A stretch of 45,268 bases of DNA from Clostridiales bacterium UBA1701 (GCA_002320035.1 DCJL01000025.1:9457-54724); one strand, 5' to 3'; counted from the stretch's first letter, positions 22,316 to 32,042 are shown. The notes: generated from the letters alone by a model not told the origin. A program made the numbers and translations.

Positions 22316-23526
22316 GCATGGACAGACAGCCCCTCTCCGTATCGGAGCTTAACAATCACATAAAGGGCCTTCTGGAACGGGATTCCCGCCTTGCCGAGGT
22401 CTGCGTCAGGGGCGAGTTGTCCAACTACAAGATCTATCCCTCCGGGCATCACTACTTTACCCTCAAGGACAGCGAGAGCAGCCTGAAATGCGTCATGTTC
22501 AAAAGCAGCGCCGTGAAGCTCCGTTTTCGGCCTGACAGCGGCATGAGCGTGACGGCTTTCGGCAGAGTTTCGGTTTATCCCAGAGACGGAGCCTATCAGC
22601 TCTACTGCTCCGCCCTGATGCCCGAGGGGGCGGGGGATTTGCAGCTTGCCTTTGAGCAGCTGAAGGAAAAGCTTGCGGGGGAGGGCCTTTTTGACAGAAG
22701 CCATAAAAAGCCGCTGCCGGCCTTTCCGGAGAAGATTGCCGTAATCACCTCTCCCGCCGGCGCTGCCGTGCATGACATGATTAGAATCCTGGGCCGCCGC
22801 TGGCCCATGACAAGGGTCCTGCTGCTGCCAGTTCGGGTGCAGGGAACGGAGGCTCCGGCAGAGATTGCCGGGGCCATCAGATACGCCAACGAATTTGAGC
22901 TGGCCGACCTCATTATAACCGGACGGGGCGGCGGCTCCATTGAGGACCTATGGGCGTTTAACGACGAGCGTGTGGCCCGGGCCATCTATGCTTCCCGAAT
23001 CCCGGTTATATCCGCCGTGGGCCATGAGCCGGATGTGACAATCGCCGACTATGTGGCCGATGCCAGAGCTTCAACTCCTTCCAACGCCGCGGAAATTGCG
23101 GTGCCGGACTGTGGGAAGATACGGGAAGCCCTTGAGAGCCTTGGTATCCGCTCCTGCCAGGCCATGACCGGTAAGCTCTCTGCTTTGTCGGACAGATTGG
23201 CGGCCCTCGCCGGGAAACGGGTCCTGACAGACCCTCTTGCTCATATAGAAAACCGCCGCATGGAGCTTGACCGGGTGCGGGACGGTCTTGCCGCCGCCGG
23301 GGAGCGTGTGCTCGCTGCCAAGAAGCAGGACTTCATCCGTTTGGCCTCCATGCTGGATGCCATGAGTCCGCTCAGGGTCCTCTCCCGTGGCTATGCGATT
23401 GCTTCCGCGGAGAACGGAAAGCCTGTGAAAAGCGCGAAGGCGCTGTCTGAGGGCGAGCGGCTCAATATCAGCTTCACGGACGGCCGGGCGGGCTGTCGTG
23501 TGGAGAAAATAGAAATCAATTCCTGA
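22312..23526 (+). CDS. xseA: Exodeoxyribonuclease VII large subunit
   Basis: A 404-aa XseA. The OB-fold domain (about 1-100, VRGELSNYKIYPSGHHYF) binds single-stranded DNA; the catalytic region has the TGRGGGSIEDLWAFND motif and the AVGHEPDVTIADYVAD block. It degrades single-stranded DNA with XseB, in DNA repair. The ATG overlaps the nusB stop (ATGAG) and needs coupling. Length is normal. Confidence 0.97.
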   Translation: MSMDRQPLSVSELNNHIKGLLERDSRLAEVCVRGELSNYKIYPSGHHYFTLKDSESSLKCVMFKSSAVKLRFRPDSGMSVTAFGRVSVYPRDGAYQLYCSALMPEGAGDLQLAFEQLKEKLAGEGLFDRSHKKPLPAFPEKIAVITSPAGAAVHDMIRILGRRWPMTRVLLLPVRVQGTEAPAEIAGAIRYANEFELADLIITGRGGGSIEDLWAFNDERVARAIYASRIPVISAVGHEPDVTIADYVADARASTPSNAAEIAVPDCGKIREALESLGIRSCQAMTGKLSALSDRLAALAGKRVLTDPLAHIENRRMELDRVRDGLAAAGERVLAAKKQDFIRLASMLDAMSPLRVLSRGYAIASAENGKPVKSAKALSEGERLNISFTDGRAGCRVEKIEINS

Positions 23527-23536
23527 AGGAGAAGCT

Positions 23537-23770
23537 ATGGCAGCAAAAAAACCTGAATTTGAACAGTCTCTTGCGCGGCTTGAGGAGATTGTCCGCCATC
23601 TGGAGAAGGGAGACCTCCCTCTCAGTGAGTCCTTGTGCCTTTTTGAAGAGGGAACGGGGCTGCTGGCCTCCTGCGGAAAAATGCTTGATGAGGCCGAGCA
23701 GAAGGTGGTCAAGCTGAGGAAGGGCCCGGACAGGGCGCCGATAGAATCAGATTTTGAAGGGGAAGAGTAA
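23537..23770 (+). CDS. xseB: Exodeoxyribonuclease VII small subunit
   Basis: A 77-aa XseB containing FEQSLARLEEIVRHLEKGDLPLSESLCLFEEG, the family signature. It forms the multi-copy partner of XseA. GAAGGAGAAG precedes the ATG; it lies 10 bases after xseA. Helical throughout. Confidence 0.97.
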   Translation: MAAKKPEFEQSLARLEEIVRHLEKGDLPLSESLCLFEEGTGLLASCGKMLDEAEQKVVKLRKGPDRAPIESDFEGEE

Positions 23771-23771
23771 C

Positions 23772-24641
23772 ATGACCGCCGGTGAATACAAAAAATTGAT
23801 AGACGGGGCGCTGGAAACCTGTTTCAAGCCGTTTGCGGCCATGCCCCAGGAGGGGCTTGCAGAGGCCATGAGGTACAGTCTTCTGGCCGGAGGCAAGAGG
23901 ATAAGGCCCATGCTGGTGCTGGAATTCTGCCGCATAAGCGGAGGAGATATTAACGCTGCCCTGCCGGTTGCCTGTGCCATTGAGATGCTCCATACCTACA
24001 GCCTCATACATGACGATCTCCCCTGCATGGATAACGACTCTCTCCGACGCGGCAAGCCTACAAGCCATGTGGTCTACGGCGAATGCACCGCCACCCTGGC
24101 CGGAGATGCGCTTCAGGCCGAGGCGTTCGGGGCCATTCTTCGCAGCGCTCTTCCGGCGGAACGGCGGGCTGACTGCGCGGAACTTCTGGCCGGAGCCGCA
24201 GGGCTGGACGGTATGTGCGGCGGACAGTATCTGGACATGCTGGGCGAGGGGAAAAAGCTCACGGAGCAGGAGCTGACAGAAATAAATAGCCGCAAAACCG
24301 GCGCTCTGCTTGTGGCTGCCTGCCAGATGGGCGTGGCCGCGGCGGGTGGGAGCGAGCGGATGCTGGCTGCTGCCGGGCATTACGGCGCCTCCATAGGTAT
24401 GGCCTTTCAGATCCGGGACGACATGCTGGATGTGCTGAGCACCGACCAGGAGCTGGGCAAGCCTGTCGGCTCCGACGCGCAGGAAAATAAAAACACATAT
24501 ATGGCCCTGCTTGGGGCCGAAGGCTGCACCGAGACAATAGAAAAGCTCACTGACTTTGCCAAGAATGTGCTTAGCGAGGCCTTTGAGGACACCGCCTTCC
24601 TGTGCGACCTGGCGGACTCTCTGGCCCAGAGAAAGAGCTGA
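23772..24641 (+). CDS. ispA: Farnesyl diphosphate synthase / polyprenyl synthetase
   Basis: A 289-aa short-chain prenyltransferase that joins IPP and DMAPP to geranyl and farnesyl diphosphate. The first Asp-rich motif is DDLPCMDND (81-89) and the second is DDMLD (216-220). The GGKRIRPMLVL and GEGKKLTEQELTEINSRKTGALL segments fit. The ATG at 23772 is preferred, with GAAGGGGAAG upstream, over a TTG at 23754 inside xseB. It begins one base after xseB. Its location next to dxs gives a small isoprenoid block. Confidence 0.97.
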   Translation: MTAGEYKKLIDGALETCFKPFAAMPQEGLAEAMRYSLLAGGKRIRPMLVLEFCRISGGDINAALPVACAIEMLHTYSLIHDDLPCMDNDSLRRGKPTSHVVYGECTATLAGDALQAEAFGAILRSALPAERRADCAELLAGAAGLDGMCGGQYLDMLGEGKKLTEQELTEINSRKTGALLVAACQMGVAAAGGSERMLAAAGHYGASIGMAFQIRDDMLDVLSTDQELGKPVGSDAQENKNTYMALLGAEGCTETIEKLTDFAKNVLSEAFEDTAFLCDLADSLAQRKS

Positions 24642-24673
24642 GCCAAACAGAAGCAGCCGGATAGGGGTTTGTT

Positions 24674-26512
24674 TTGGGAATTTTAGAAAAAATAAATTCA
24701 TCTGCCGATATAAAAAGGCTTGATGACTGGCAGATAAATGAGCTCTGCAGGGAGATTCGGGAATTTCTTATTGAGAACGTCTCCCGCACGGGCGGTCACC
24801 TGGCGTCAAATCTGGGGACAGTGGAGCTTACTGTGGCCATACACAGAGTATATGATACCGCCGTGGACCGCATCGTTTTTGATGTGGGCCACCAGAGCTA
24901 TACGCATAAGATAATAACCGGCCGGAGAGACCGGTTTTCAACGCTCCGGCAGTACGGAGGGCTTTCCGGCTTTCCCAAGCCCAGAGAGAGCGATGACGAC
25001 GCTTTTGTCGCCGGGCATGCCTCCAACTCCGTATCCGTGGCGCTGGGCATGGCCAAGGCCCGCAGTATGGCGGGAAAGGATTATGATGTGGCCGCCGTCA
25101 TCGGGGATGGCGCGCTTACCGGCGGCCTTGCCTACGAGGGGCTGGCCGGGGCCGCCGCCAGCGGAGAGCCGCTGGTCATAATCCTAAACGATAATAACAT
25201 GTCCATTGACGAAAATGTGGGCGGTATCGCGCGGCTTCTTCAGAAAATGCGTGTGAAGCCCGGATATATCAGCTTCAAACGCTGGTATCGAGCGGCGTTT
25301 GCAAAGATTCCAGGGCTTTACCGCTTTAACCACAGAATAAAGGAATGGCTCAAAAGCCGCCTTCTGCCTGGAAATATGTTCAGCGCCATGGGCCTGAGCT
25401 ATATCGGTCCTGTGGATGGGCACGATGTGAGCAAGCTGGAGACGGTTATACGCTGGGCCAGGGAAATGCGGGAGCCGGTTATCGTCCACGTGCTTACACA
25501 GAAGGGCAGAGGATGCAGATATGCTGAGGAGCACCCGGAACTCTATCACGGCGTGGGCCCCTTTGACCCGGAAACCGGCGAGCTTTTGCCCGCGGGGGAA
25601 AGTTTTTCCGAAATGTTCGGCAAATATCTCTGCGAGTTTGCCCGGCGGGATGAGAGAATCTGCGCAATTACGGCCGCCATGGCCTCGGGGACGGGTCTGG
25701 ACTGTTTTGCCAGAGAATTTCCAGAGCGCTTTATTGACGCTGGCATAGCCGAGGGACACGCCACCGCCATGGCCGCCGGAATGGCGAAGCAGGGTGCGCT
25801 GCCGGTTTTCGCCGTGTATTCCAGTTTTATGCAGCGGGGCTTTGATATGCTCATTCACGATGTAGCCCTGCAGGGGCTTCATGTGGTTTTCGGCATAGAC
25901 CGGGCCGGCATTGTCGGAAGTGACGGAGAGACACACCACGGCATCTTCGATCTGGATTATTTAAGCGCCGTCCCAGGCATGACGGTGCTCTGCCCCTCAA
26001 ATTATGCCGAGCTGCGCGATATGCTGGAGGATGCACTTTTCAGGATAAACGGCCCCGTTGCCCTGCGCTATCCCAGGGGTGGGGAGGGGGAATATAAGCT
26101 GTCCCCCCGCGCGGCGGAGCATATTGTGAGGCCCGGCAAAGACCTGACCATGGTTGCCTACGGCACGATGATAAACGAGGCCCTGAGCGCGGCAGAGCTT
26201 CTCTCCGCAAGCGGCATATCCGCCGAGGTGATAAAGCTCGGCTCCGCCGCTCCGGCGGACTTTTCTCTTACGCTGGAATCCCTCAGAAAGACCGGGCGGC
26301 TGCTTGTGGCCGAGGAGGTCTGCGCCGCCGGCTGTGTGGGCAGGCAGATCATGGCCGCGGCCGTTTCGGAGGAAATCAAAATAAAGGCGGCAAAGCTTCT
26401 GAATCTGGGCAGGGGAATCGTTGCCCACGGCGGCCGGGACAGGCTCATGGAGGATCATGGCATTGATGCCTGCTCGATTGCCAGAACGGCGGGAGAGCTC
26501 TGCGGCCGCTGA
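24674..26512 (+). CDS. dxs: 1-deoxy-D-xylulose-5-phosphate synthase
   Basis: A 612-aa DXS, first enzyme of the non-mevalonate isoprenoid pathway, from pyruvate and glyceraldehyde 3-phosphate. TPP-binding residues are clear: GDGALTGG (144-151) and NDNNMSIDEN (172-181). Other catalytic pieces are TGGHLASNLG, DVGHQSYTHKIITGR, GPVDGHD, FIDAGIAEGHA, and YSSFMQRGFD. It starts with TTG at 24674 after AGGGG; no better ATG exists nearby. The ~33-base gap after ispA has no terminator. Confidence 0.97.
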   Translation: MGILEKINSSADIKRLDDWQINELCREIREFLIENVSRTGGHLASNLGTVELTVAIHRVYDTAVDRIVFDVGHQSYTHKIITGRRDRFSTLRQYGGLSGFPKPRESDDDAFVAGHASNSVSVALGMAKARSMAGKDYDVAAVIGDGALTGGLAYEGLAGAAASGEPLVIILNDNNMSIDENVGGIARLLQKMRVKPGYISFKRWYRAAFAKIPGLYRFNHRIKEWLKSRLLPGNMFSAMGLSYIGPVDGHDVSKLETVIRWAREMREPVIVHVLTQKGRGCRYAEEHPELYHGVGPFDPETGELLPAGESFSEMFGKYLCEFARRDERICAITAAMASGTGLDCFAREFPERFIDAGIAEGHATAMAAGMAKQGALPVFAVYSSFMQRGFDMLIHDVALQGLHVVFGIDRAGIVGSDGETHHGIFDLDYLSAVPGMTVLCPSNYAELRDMLEDALFRINGPVALRYPRGGEGEYKLSPRAAEHIVRPGKDLTMVAYGTMINEALSAAELLSASGISAEVIKLGSAAPADFSLTLESLRKTGRLLVAEEVCAAGCVGRQIMAAAVSEEIKIKAAKLLNLGRGIVAHGGRDRLMEDHGIDACSIARTAGELCGR

Positions 26513-26525
26513 AATCGGAGAAGAA

Positions 26526-27329
26526 ATGAAGAAAATCAGACTTGACCAGCTTGTGTTCGACCTGGGCTATACGGAGAGCCGGGAGCGGGCAAAGACCACG
26601 ATAATGAGCGGCCTTGTTTTTGTGAACGGGCAGCGGGCAGATAAGCCCGGAATGCCGGTTTCCCCGGATGTAAAGCTGGAGGTCCGCGGGGATGCCCTGC
26701 CTTTTGTGAGCCGGGGCGGCTTTAAGCTGGACAAGGCGCTCAAGGTATTCCCCATAGACCCCTCCGGAAAGAACTGCATCGACTGCGGCGCCTCAACCGG
26801 CGGCTTTACAGACGTGCTGCTCCAGCATGGGGCTGCGAAGGTCTACGCTGTGGACGTGGGCTACGGTCAGCTTGCCTGGAAGCTTCGGAGCGACGAGCGG
26901 GTTGTTAATCTGGAGCGGACAAATCTCCGCTATATAACGGAAGAACAGATACCCGAGGCACTGGACCTGGCGGCTATGGATGTATCCTTTATCTCCATAA
27001 AGCTGGTTTTGCCTGCTGTAAAACGGCTCCTCAAGCCCGGGGCGGATATTATCTGTCTCATCAAGCCCCAGTTTGAGGCAGGGCGGGAGGAGGTCGGCAA
27101 AAAGGGAGTCGTCCGAGATGCGGCTGTCCATCAGCGCGTAGTGGAGCGCATTCTGGCTTTCGCGCCGGAGGCAGGCCTGAGCGTCGTGGGACTGGATTTT
27201 TCTCCCATAAAGGGCCCGGAGGGAAATATTGAATATATATGCCATATGAAAAACGGCGGTTTTGAAGCGGCTGCGCCGGATGTTTCGGCCATCGTCGCCG
27301 CCTCCCATGAGGCTTTGAAAGGTAGCTGA
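26526..27329 (+). CDS. tlyA: TlyA family RNA methyltransferase
   Basis: A 267-aa protein with an N-terminal S4 RNA-binding domain (about 1-60) and an FtsJ-like methyltransferase domain whose SAM motif is DCGASTGGFTD (86-96). TlyA family proteins methylate 2'-hydroxyls on rRNA and are sometimes called hemolysins. The ATG at 26526 follows GGAGA; frame upstream continues into dxs. In Bacillus the orthologue is yqxC. Confidence 0.95.
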   Translation: MKKIRLDQLVFDLGYTESRERAKTTIMSGLVFVNGQRADKPGMPVSPDVKLEVRGDALPFVSRGGFKLDKALKVFPIDPSGKNCIDCGASTGGFTDVLLQHGAAKVYAVDVGYGQLAWKLRSDERVVNLERTNLRYITEEQIPEALDLAAMDVSFISIKLVLPAVKRLLKPGADIICLIKPQFEAGREEVGKKGVVRDAAVHQRVVERILAFAPEAGLSVVGLDFSPIKGPEGNIEYICHMKNGGFEAAAPDVSAIVAASHEALKGS

Positions 27330-27333
27330 GTAA

Positions 27334-28179
27334 ATGATAGCCATATGCCCTAACCCCTTCAGAGACACGGGGCTTGAAATCAGCAAACAGGCCCGGGCGC
27401 TGCTCACCCGGGAAAACATCCCCTCGGTCATCTGCCCGATTTTTGCCGAGAGCGACCCCCAGGCGCTGCCTGCCGGCGTAGAGACAGTGAGCCTTGACCA
27501 GACGGCGATGGACTGCTCTTTGGCCATTGCCATCGGCGGCGATGGGACGATTCTGTCTGTGGCCCGTAAGGTGCACAGGCTGGCCATACCCATTATTGGG
27601 GTAAACCTGGGCACAAAGGGCTTTATGTCGGCCCTGGAGCCGGAGGAGCTGCCGCTTATTGTAAAGGCGGCGAGAAACGAAATGAAGATCAGCCGCCGTA
27701 TGATGCTGGATGTGAAGCTTATACGGGAAGGAGCGCTTATATACAGCGACTGCGCCCTGAATGATGTGGTCCTCCACGGGTATGGGGACTGCGTCAAGCT
27801 TACCGCCTTCTGTCAGGGAGACAGGATAACCAGCTATTCCGGCGATGGAATAATCATCTCCACGCCCACCGGCTCCACAGGATATTCCATGTCCGCCGGC
27901 GGGCCCATTGTGGAGCCTGACGCGGCCAATATAATCATCAGCCCGATCTGTGCCCATATGATGGGCTCCCGTTCCTTTGTGCTCAACCCCGGGCGCAGGA
28001 TAAGCGTCATGGCGGAAAAACTTCACGGACGCCGGGCATACCTTTCGGTAGACGGCGTATTCGCCATGGATCTTTCAAACGGAGATACGGTGACGGTTGA
28101 GAAATCTGAGCACTATACTCTTATGGCCGACCTGGGCCTCAGGAGTTTTTACGAAATAGCCTACGGTAAATTAACATGA
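27334..28179 (+). CDS. nadK: NAD kinase
   Basis: A 281-aa NAD kinase, making NADP from NAD with ATP. The conserved GGDGT motif is at residues 68-72 and the TPTGSTGYSMSAGGPIV block follows. It starts only five bases after tlyA. The expected catalytic Asp and substrate-binding loops are present. Length is normal. Confidence 0.97.
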   Translation: MIAICPNPFRDTGLEISKQARALLTRENIPSVICPIFAESDPQALPAGVETVSLDQTAMDCSLAIAIGGDGTILSVARKVHRLAIPIIGVNLGTKGFMSALEPEELPLIVKAARNEMKISRRMMLDVKLIREGALIYSDCALNDVVLHGYGDCVKLTAFCQGDRITSYSGDGIIISTPTGSTGYSMSAGGPIVEPDAANIIISPICAHMMGSRSFVLNPGRRISVMAEKLHGRRAYLSVDGVFAMDLSNGDTVTVEKSEHYTLMADLGLRSFYEIAYGKLT

Positions 28180-28192
28180 CGGAGGGGTGCCA

Positions 28193-28642
28193 ATGAAACC
28201 AGGCAGACAGAATGTGATACTTGAAATTATCGCTGAACAGGATATTGAGACCCAGCACCAGCTTTTAAAGGCCCTGGAGGCGCGCGGGGTGAAGAGCACC
28301 CAGGCAACCCTTTCAAGGGACATTAAGGACATGCACCTCATCAAGGAGCAGGGACCCGGCGGAAACTACCGCTATGTAGCCTCCTCCAAGCCTGAGACCG
28401 ATGATTTTGACCTGCGGCTGAAAAAGATTTTCCGGGAGAGCGTCATATCTTATGACATTGCGCAAAATCTCCTCATAATCAAGACCCTGCCCGGTCTTGC
28501 CCCTGCGGCCTGCTCGGCCATTGACTCCATGGAGATCCGGGGCCTTGTGGGCAGCCTTGCCGGGGATGACACGGCCTTCCTGGCTATGCGGGACAATGAG
28601 AGCGCCCACAGCCTTTACCATGAGATAGAAATGTTGTTTTGA
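28193..28642 (+). CDS. argR: Arginine repressor ArgR
   Basis: A 149-aa ArgR: N-terminal winged helix (about 1-70, with STQATLSRDIKDM as recognition region) and the C-terminal arginine-binding hexamer domain (GLVGSLAGDDTAFLAM). It represses arginine biosynthesis and activates catabolism when bound to arginine. ATG at 28193, with GGAGGGG just upstream. Located between nadK and recN as in many Firmicutes. Confidence 0.97.
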   Translation: MKPGRQNVILEIIAEQDIETQHQLLKALEARGVKSTQATLSRDIKDMHLIKEQGPGGNYRYVASSKPETDDFDLRLKKIFRESVISYDIAQNLLIIKTLPGLAPAACSAIDSMEIRGLVGSLAGDDTAFLAMRDNESAHSLYHEIEMLF

Positions 28643-28669
28643 CCGGGGTTCAGCCGGGGGAGCAGAAAT

Positions 28670-30349
28670 ATGCTTAATGAACTGCACATTGAGAATATAG
28701 CTGTCATAGAGCGGGCGGATATCAGCTTTACTGCGGGGCTGAACGTGCTGACCGGCGAAACCGGCGCGGGCAAGTCCATCGTGATCGACTCCATTGGCGC
28801 GGTTCTTGGCGGGCGCGTCAGCCGGGAGCTTGTACGCCACGGGGCGGAAAAGGGCCTTGTTACCGCCGCCTTTGACCTGAAGGGCACGGAGAACTGGCTC
28901 CGGGAAAACGAGATCGAGGCCGAGGACGAGCTGATTTTGCAGCGCCGTATCAGCAGCGATGGGAAAAGCAGCTGCCGGGTCTGCGGCGCGCCAGTGACGG
29001 CGGCCCAGCTCAGGGAGCTTGCGGCTCTGCTGGTGGATATCCACGGCCAGAATGACGGGCGTCAGCTTATGGACGAGCGGCGGCATATGGAATACCTGGA
29101 CCGCTTTGGAAATCACCGGGATTTGCTGGAGGAATTCAAAGCGGAATACCGAAAATATAACGGCATCAAAAAGGAAATATCCGGCCTTGATATGGACCGG
29201 GTGGAAAAGGAGCGGCTCAGCGAGAGCCTGAGGTACCAGATAGAGGAACTGGAGCGTGCGGCGGTGAAAGCCGGGGAGCGGGAGAGCCTTTCCGCAAGAC
29301 GGGATTTGCTCCGAAACTCCGAAAAGCTGACCGAAGCGCTGGATCAGGCTTTCGCCGCCCTCTATGGGGGGGACGAAAACGCTGTGAGCCTTGCCCAGAA
29401 CGCCGGGTACTACGCCGGCCGGGCAGCGGGCATGGCCCCGGAGCTTGAGAGCGCCGCTGCCGCCATAAACGACGCGGCCTTCAGTCTTACGGATGCCGCG
29501 GAGACCCTTCGGGATTTCAGGGAGAGTCTGGACTTCTCCCCGGAGGAGTATGACGGGCTTGAGACCCGCCTTTCCCTTATAAACCGGCTTGAGAGAAAAT
29601 ACGGCCGGGAGGCGGACGCGTTTGAGGACTATCTGCGGCAGTGCAGAGCCCGGCTTGATGACATCGAGTATTCCGATGACCGGATTGCGAAGCTGAGCAA
29701 AGAGCTGGAGTACCAGAAGAAGCGTTGCCTCGCCTCGGCGGAGAAGCTGAGCCTGGCCCGGAAAAAGGCAGCGGGGGAGCTGCAGGGACGCATTGTCTCG
29801 GAGCTTCGGGAGCTGAACATGCCCTCGGTGCGTTTCGCGGTGGAGTTTGGCACTGTTGAGGCGGAACCCGGCTTCGGCCCCAACGGGGCGGACGAGTTGC
29901 GCTTTGTCATGTCTGCCAACGCCGGGGAGGAGCTGGGCCGCATAAGCAGGATTGCCTCCGGCGGCGAACTGAGCCGGATCATGCTTGCCATGAAAAATGT
30001 TTTCGCAGAAAACGACCCGGTTCAGACAATGATTTTTGATGAGATTGACACAGGCGTCTCCGGTATTGCCGCCCAGCGGGTTGGGGAGAAGCTTTACACT
30101 GTTTCCAAAGGCCGTCAGGTCATGTGTGTGACCCATCTGCCCCAAATAGCAGCCATGGCAGACAGCCATTATGTCATTTCAAAGCAGGAGCGAAACGGCA
30201 GAACCTATACCCAGGTAAGTCCTCTGGACAGGGAGGGCAGAAGGCGGGAACTGGCAAGGCTCCACGGCGGGGATAATATCACCGATACAACCCTCGCCAG
30301 TGCGGAGGAACAGCTATCTTCCGCCGACAAATTCAAGAGAGAAATATAA
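28670..30349 (+). CDS. recN: DNA repair protein RecN
   Basis: A 559-aa SMC-like ATPase. Walker A is GETGAGKS (29-36), then a long coiled-coil middle, and near residue 450 the Walker B block (IFDEIDTGVSG) preceded by the ABC-type signature SGGELSRIMLAMK. RecN acts early at double-strand breaks. GGGGGAG precedes the ATG. It is 27 bases downstream of argR. No terminator lies behind it. Confidence 0.97.
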   Translation: MLNELHIENIAVIERADISFTAGLNVLTGETGAGKSIVIDSIGAVLGGRVSRELVRHGAEKGLVTAAFDLKGTENWLRENEIEAEDELILQRRISSDGKSSCRVCGAPVTAAQLRELAALLVDIHGQNDGRQLMDERRHMEYLDRFGNHRDLLEEFKAEYRKYNGIKKEISGLDMDRVEKERLSESLRYQIEELERAAVKAGERESLSARRDLLRNSEKLTEALDQAFAALYGGDENAVSLAQNAGYYAGRAAGMAPELESAAAAINDAAFSLTDAAETLRDFRESLDFSPEEYDGLETRLSLINRLERKYGREADAFEDYLRQCRARLDDIEYSDDRIAKLSKELEYQKKRCLASAEKLSLARKKAAGELQGRIVSELRELNMPSVRFAVEFGTVEAEPGFGPNGADELRFVMSANAGEELGRISRIASGGELSRIMLAMKNVFAENDPVQTMIFDEIDTGVSGIAAQRVGEKLYTVSKGRQVMCVTHLPQIAAMADSHYVISKQERNGRTYTQVSPLDREGRRRELARLHGGDNITDTTLASAEEQLSSADKFKREI

Positions 30350-30374
30350 AAATTCATAGAAGCGAGGGTGTTTT

Positions 30375-31319
30375 ATGAAGATTGCGATGATAGGCAGCGG
30401 CGCCGCGGGCAGCGTTTTCGCCTCATACCTTAAAATCGGCGGTGCTGACATGTATCTTGTAGACAGATACAAGGCCCACATGGATAAAATTGCTTGCGAC
30501 GGGTTATGCTTCTGTCAATTCGGCGAGGAAAAGGTACTCAAGGGCTTCACCTGCGTGGATGACGCGGGAAAACTGGGCGTCATGGATATGGTCATCATCA
30601 TGGTCAAGGCTACCCAGACGGAGAGCATCATGCCCTCCGTTATGAAGTGCATAGATGAAAACACCGTGGTTGTCTCCCTGCAAAACGGACTGGACAATGA
30701 CTTCGTTTTGAAAAAATATCTGCCTGAGGAGCGCATCCTTTGCGGCTTCGGCCAGATCGGCACGGAGCTGCCTGAGCCGGGACGCTGTGTCGGCAAGCCG
30801 GAGTCGGGCATTGTGATGCGCTTTGGTCCCGCCAGGGAGAGTGAAAAGAGCCGGGCTGCCGGCCTCTGGCTGGAGGACTGCTTCAAAAAAGGCGGCTGCA
30901 ACGCCAGCTACGAGGCGGATATCTGGCCCTTCATCTGGAAAAAGACGATTGCCAACAGCGGTTATAACACCGTCTCCGCCCTGCTGGGGCTGAAGGTTGG
31001 TACAATCCTTGAAAATGAACAGGGGCGGGCGCTTGTCCTCAGTGTCTGGCGGGAAGCCTGCCGGGTGGCGGAAGCCGCCGGAGCGGGTGATCTCTGGCCT
31101 GAGATGGAGCAGGAGCTGCCTCGGCTTGCCTGCGGTTTTGCCGATTATTATCCCTCCATGGCCCAGGATGTGCTCAAAGGCCACCGCCAGACTGAGATCA
31201 TGCACCTGAACGGCGCCATCGTCCGCTACGGTGAAAAGCTGGGCGTCCCCACCCCGGTAAACCGAGCCCTGACCCAGGCCATAAGCTGCATCCAGGCAAA
31301 TTATGAGCACAGAGCCTGA
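30375..31319 (+). CDS. Ketopantoate reductase (ApbA/PanE) family protein
   Basis: A 314-aa NADPH-dependent reductase. The Rossmann motif GSGAAGSVFASYL is at the N-terminus and the C-terminal ApbA domain has WKKTIANSGYNTVSALLGL. PanE makes pantoate for coenzyme A. Family members outside panBCD operons often act on other 2-keto acids, and panB/panC are not here, so the substrate is uncertain. It lies 25 bases after recN and is likely the last gene of the same operon. Confidence 0.85.
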   Translation: MKIAMIGSGAAGSVFASYLKIGGADMYLVDRYKAHMDKIACDGLCFCQFGEEKVLKGFTCVDDAGKLGVMDMVIIMVKATQTESIMPSVMKCIDENTVVVSLQNGLDNDFVLKKYLPEERILCGFGQIGTELPEPGRCVGKPESGIVMRFGPARESEKSRAAGLWLEDCFKKGGCNASYEADIWPFIWKKTIANSGYNTVSALLGLKVGTILENEQGRALVLSVWREACRVAEAAGAGDLWPEMEQELPRLACGFADYYPSMAQDVLKGHRQTEIMHLNGAIVRYGEKLGVPTPVNRALTQAISCIQANYEHRA

Positions 31320-31322
31320 GGC

Positions 31323-31351
31323 TTGACAGCCCGTAAAAGATACGGTATAAT
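31323..31351 (+). promoter_or_regulatory. Strong sigma-A promoter of the T-box/tyrS operon
   Basis: TTGACA (31323-31328), 17 bases, TATAAT (31346-31351). Both boxes are consensus. Confidence 0.92.
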
Positions 31352-31357
31352 CCATAA

Positions 31358-31614
31358 ACAACGCGATGAAGGACAGAAGTAGAACGCTTTTTCTGCACAG
31401 AGAGACCCCGGCTTGCTGGAAGGGGGAGAGAAAAGCGAGCGAAATACGGTCCGGAGCGGCATACCGAAAGCTTCGGCAAGTAGGCTATGACGGGAGCGCC
31501 CGATAGAGCGCCTGAGTGCTATGCACTCGCTGAGACTTCTGCCGCGAGGCCGGAGTATGCAGAGGTGGTACCGCAATGATTTGCCCTCTGTCCGAAAGGA
31601 CAGGGGGCTTTTTT
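31358..31614 (+). ncRNA. T-box leader RNA, probable tyrosine specifier
   Basis: A tRNA-sensing leader. It contains the T-box sequence AGGTGGTACCGC (31563-31574) and, directly after, a terminator stem (31583-31603) with T-run that competes with the antiterminator. The long stem I before it carries AGAGAG and GCTGGAAGGGGG parts, and a candidate specifier UAC at 31445-31447 in the context GCGAAAUACGG. Uncharged tRNA-Tyr would stop termination. The Tyr assignment follows from UAC and the downstream tyrS; the T-box itself is certain. Confidence 0.92.
31583..31614 (+). terminator. T-box-controlled attenuator terminator
   Basis: GCCCTCTGTCC/GGACAGGGGGC with GAAA loop and six T. Read-through occurs only if the T-box antiterminator forms. 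Confidence 0.9.
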
Positions 31615-31628
31615 GAGGAGATGAAAAA

Positions 31629-32042
31629 ATGGACATAAAAGAAAAAGCGGCGGGATATCACGACAGAGGCTTTAACTGCGCCCAGAGCGTTCTCTGTGCC
31701 TGCGGGGAATACACGGGGCTTGACGAGAAAAGCGCTTTGGCTGCTGCAGGCGGCTTTGGCGGCGGCGTACGCTGCGGAGAAATCTGCGGCTCGATAACAA
31801 GCGCGGTAATGGCTCTCGGCCTTGCAAACCCTTATAATACCGAGGGAGACACGGAGGCCAAAGATAAAATCGCCCAGCTCACAAAGCGCTGCATAAAACG
31901 TTTTCAGGATGAGTTCGGTTGTATACGCTGTGCGGAGCTCAAACGGAGCGGGCATCGCTGTGACGAGCTTATCACCTTTGCCGCAGGGCTTGCTGAAGAT
32001 ATGATTTTGAATGAAAAAGGAGAACAAAATGGGAATTTATGA
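31629..32042 (+). CDS. C_GCAxxG_C_C family redox-type protein
   Basis: A 137-aa cysteine-rich protein of the C_GCAxxG_C_C family. Family cysteines are visible at C17 (FNCAQ), C49 and C53 (RCGEICGSI), and later in FGCIRCAEL. The family is typical of anaerobes and is thought to bind metal or do redox work, but has no proven function. GAGGAG precedes the ATG. It is the first gene after the Tyr T-box, so expression should follow tRNA-Tyr charging. It overlaps tyrS by 14 bases. Confidence 0.88.
   Translation: MDIKEKAAGYHDRGFNCAQSVLCACGEYTGLDEKSALAAAGGFGGGVRCGEICGSITSAVMALGLANPYNTEGDTEAKDKIAQLTKRCIKRFQDEFGCIRCAELKRSGHRCDELITFAAGLAEDMILNEKGEQNGNL

Noticed and set aside
28313..30169. A 618-codon reverse frame over recN and the end of argR
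   Set aside because: Both real genes are certain on the forward strand by motifs, and the reverse product has no family match or start signal.
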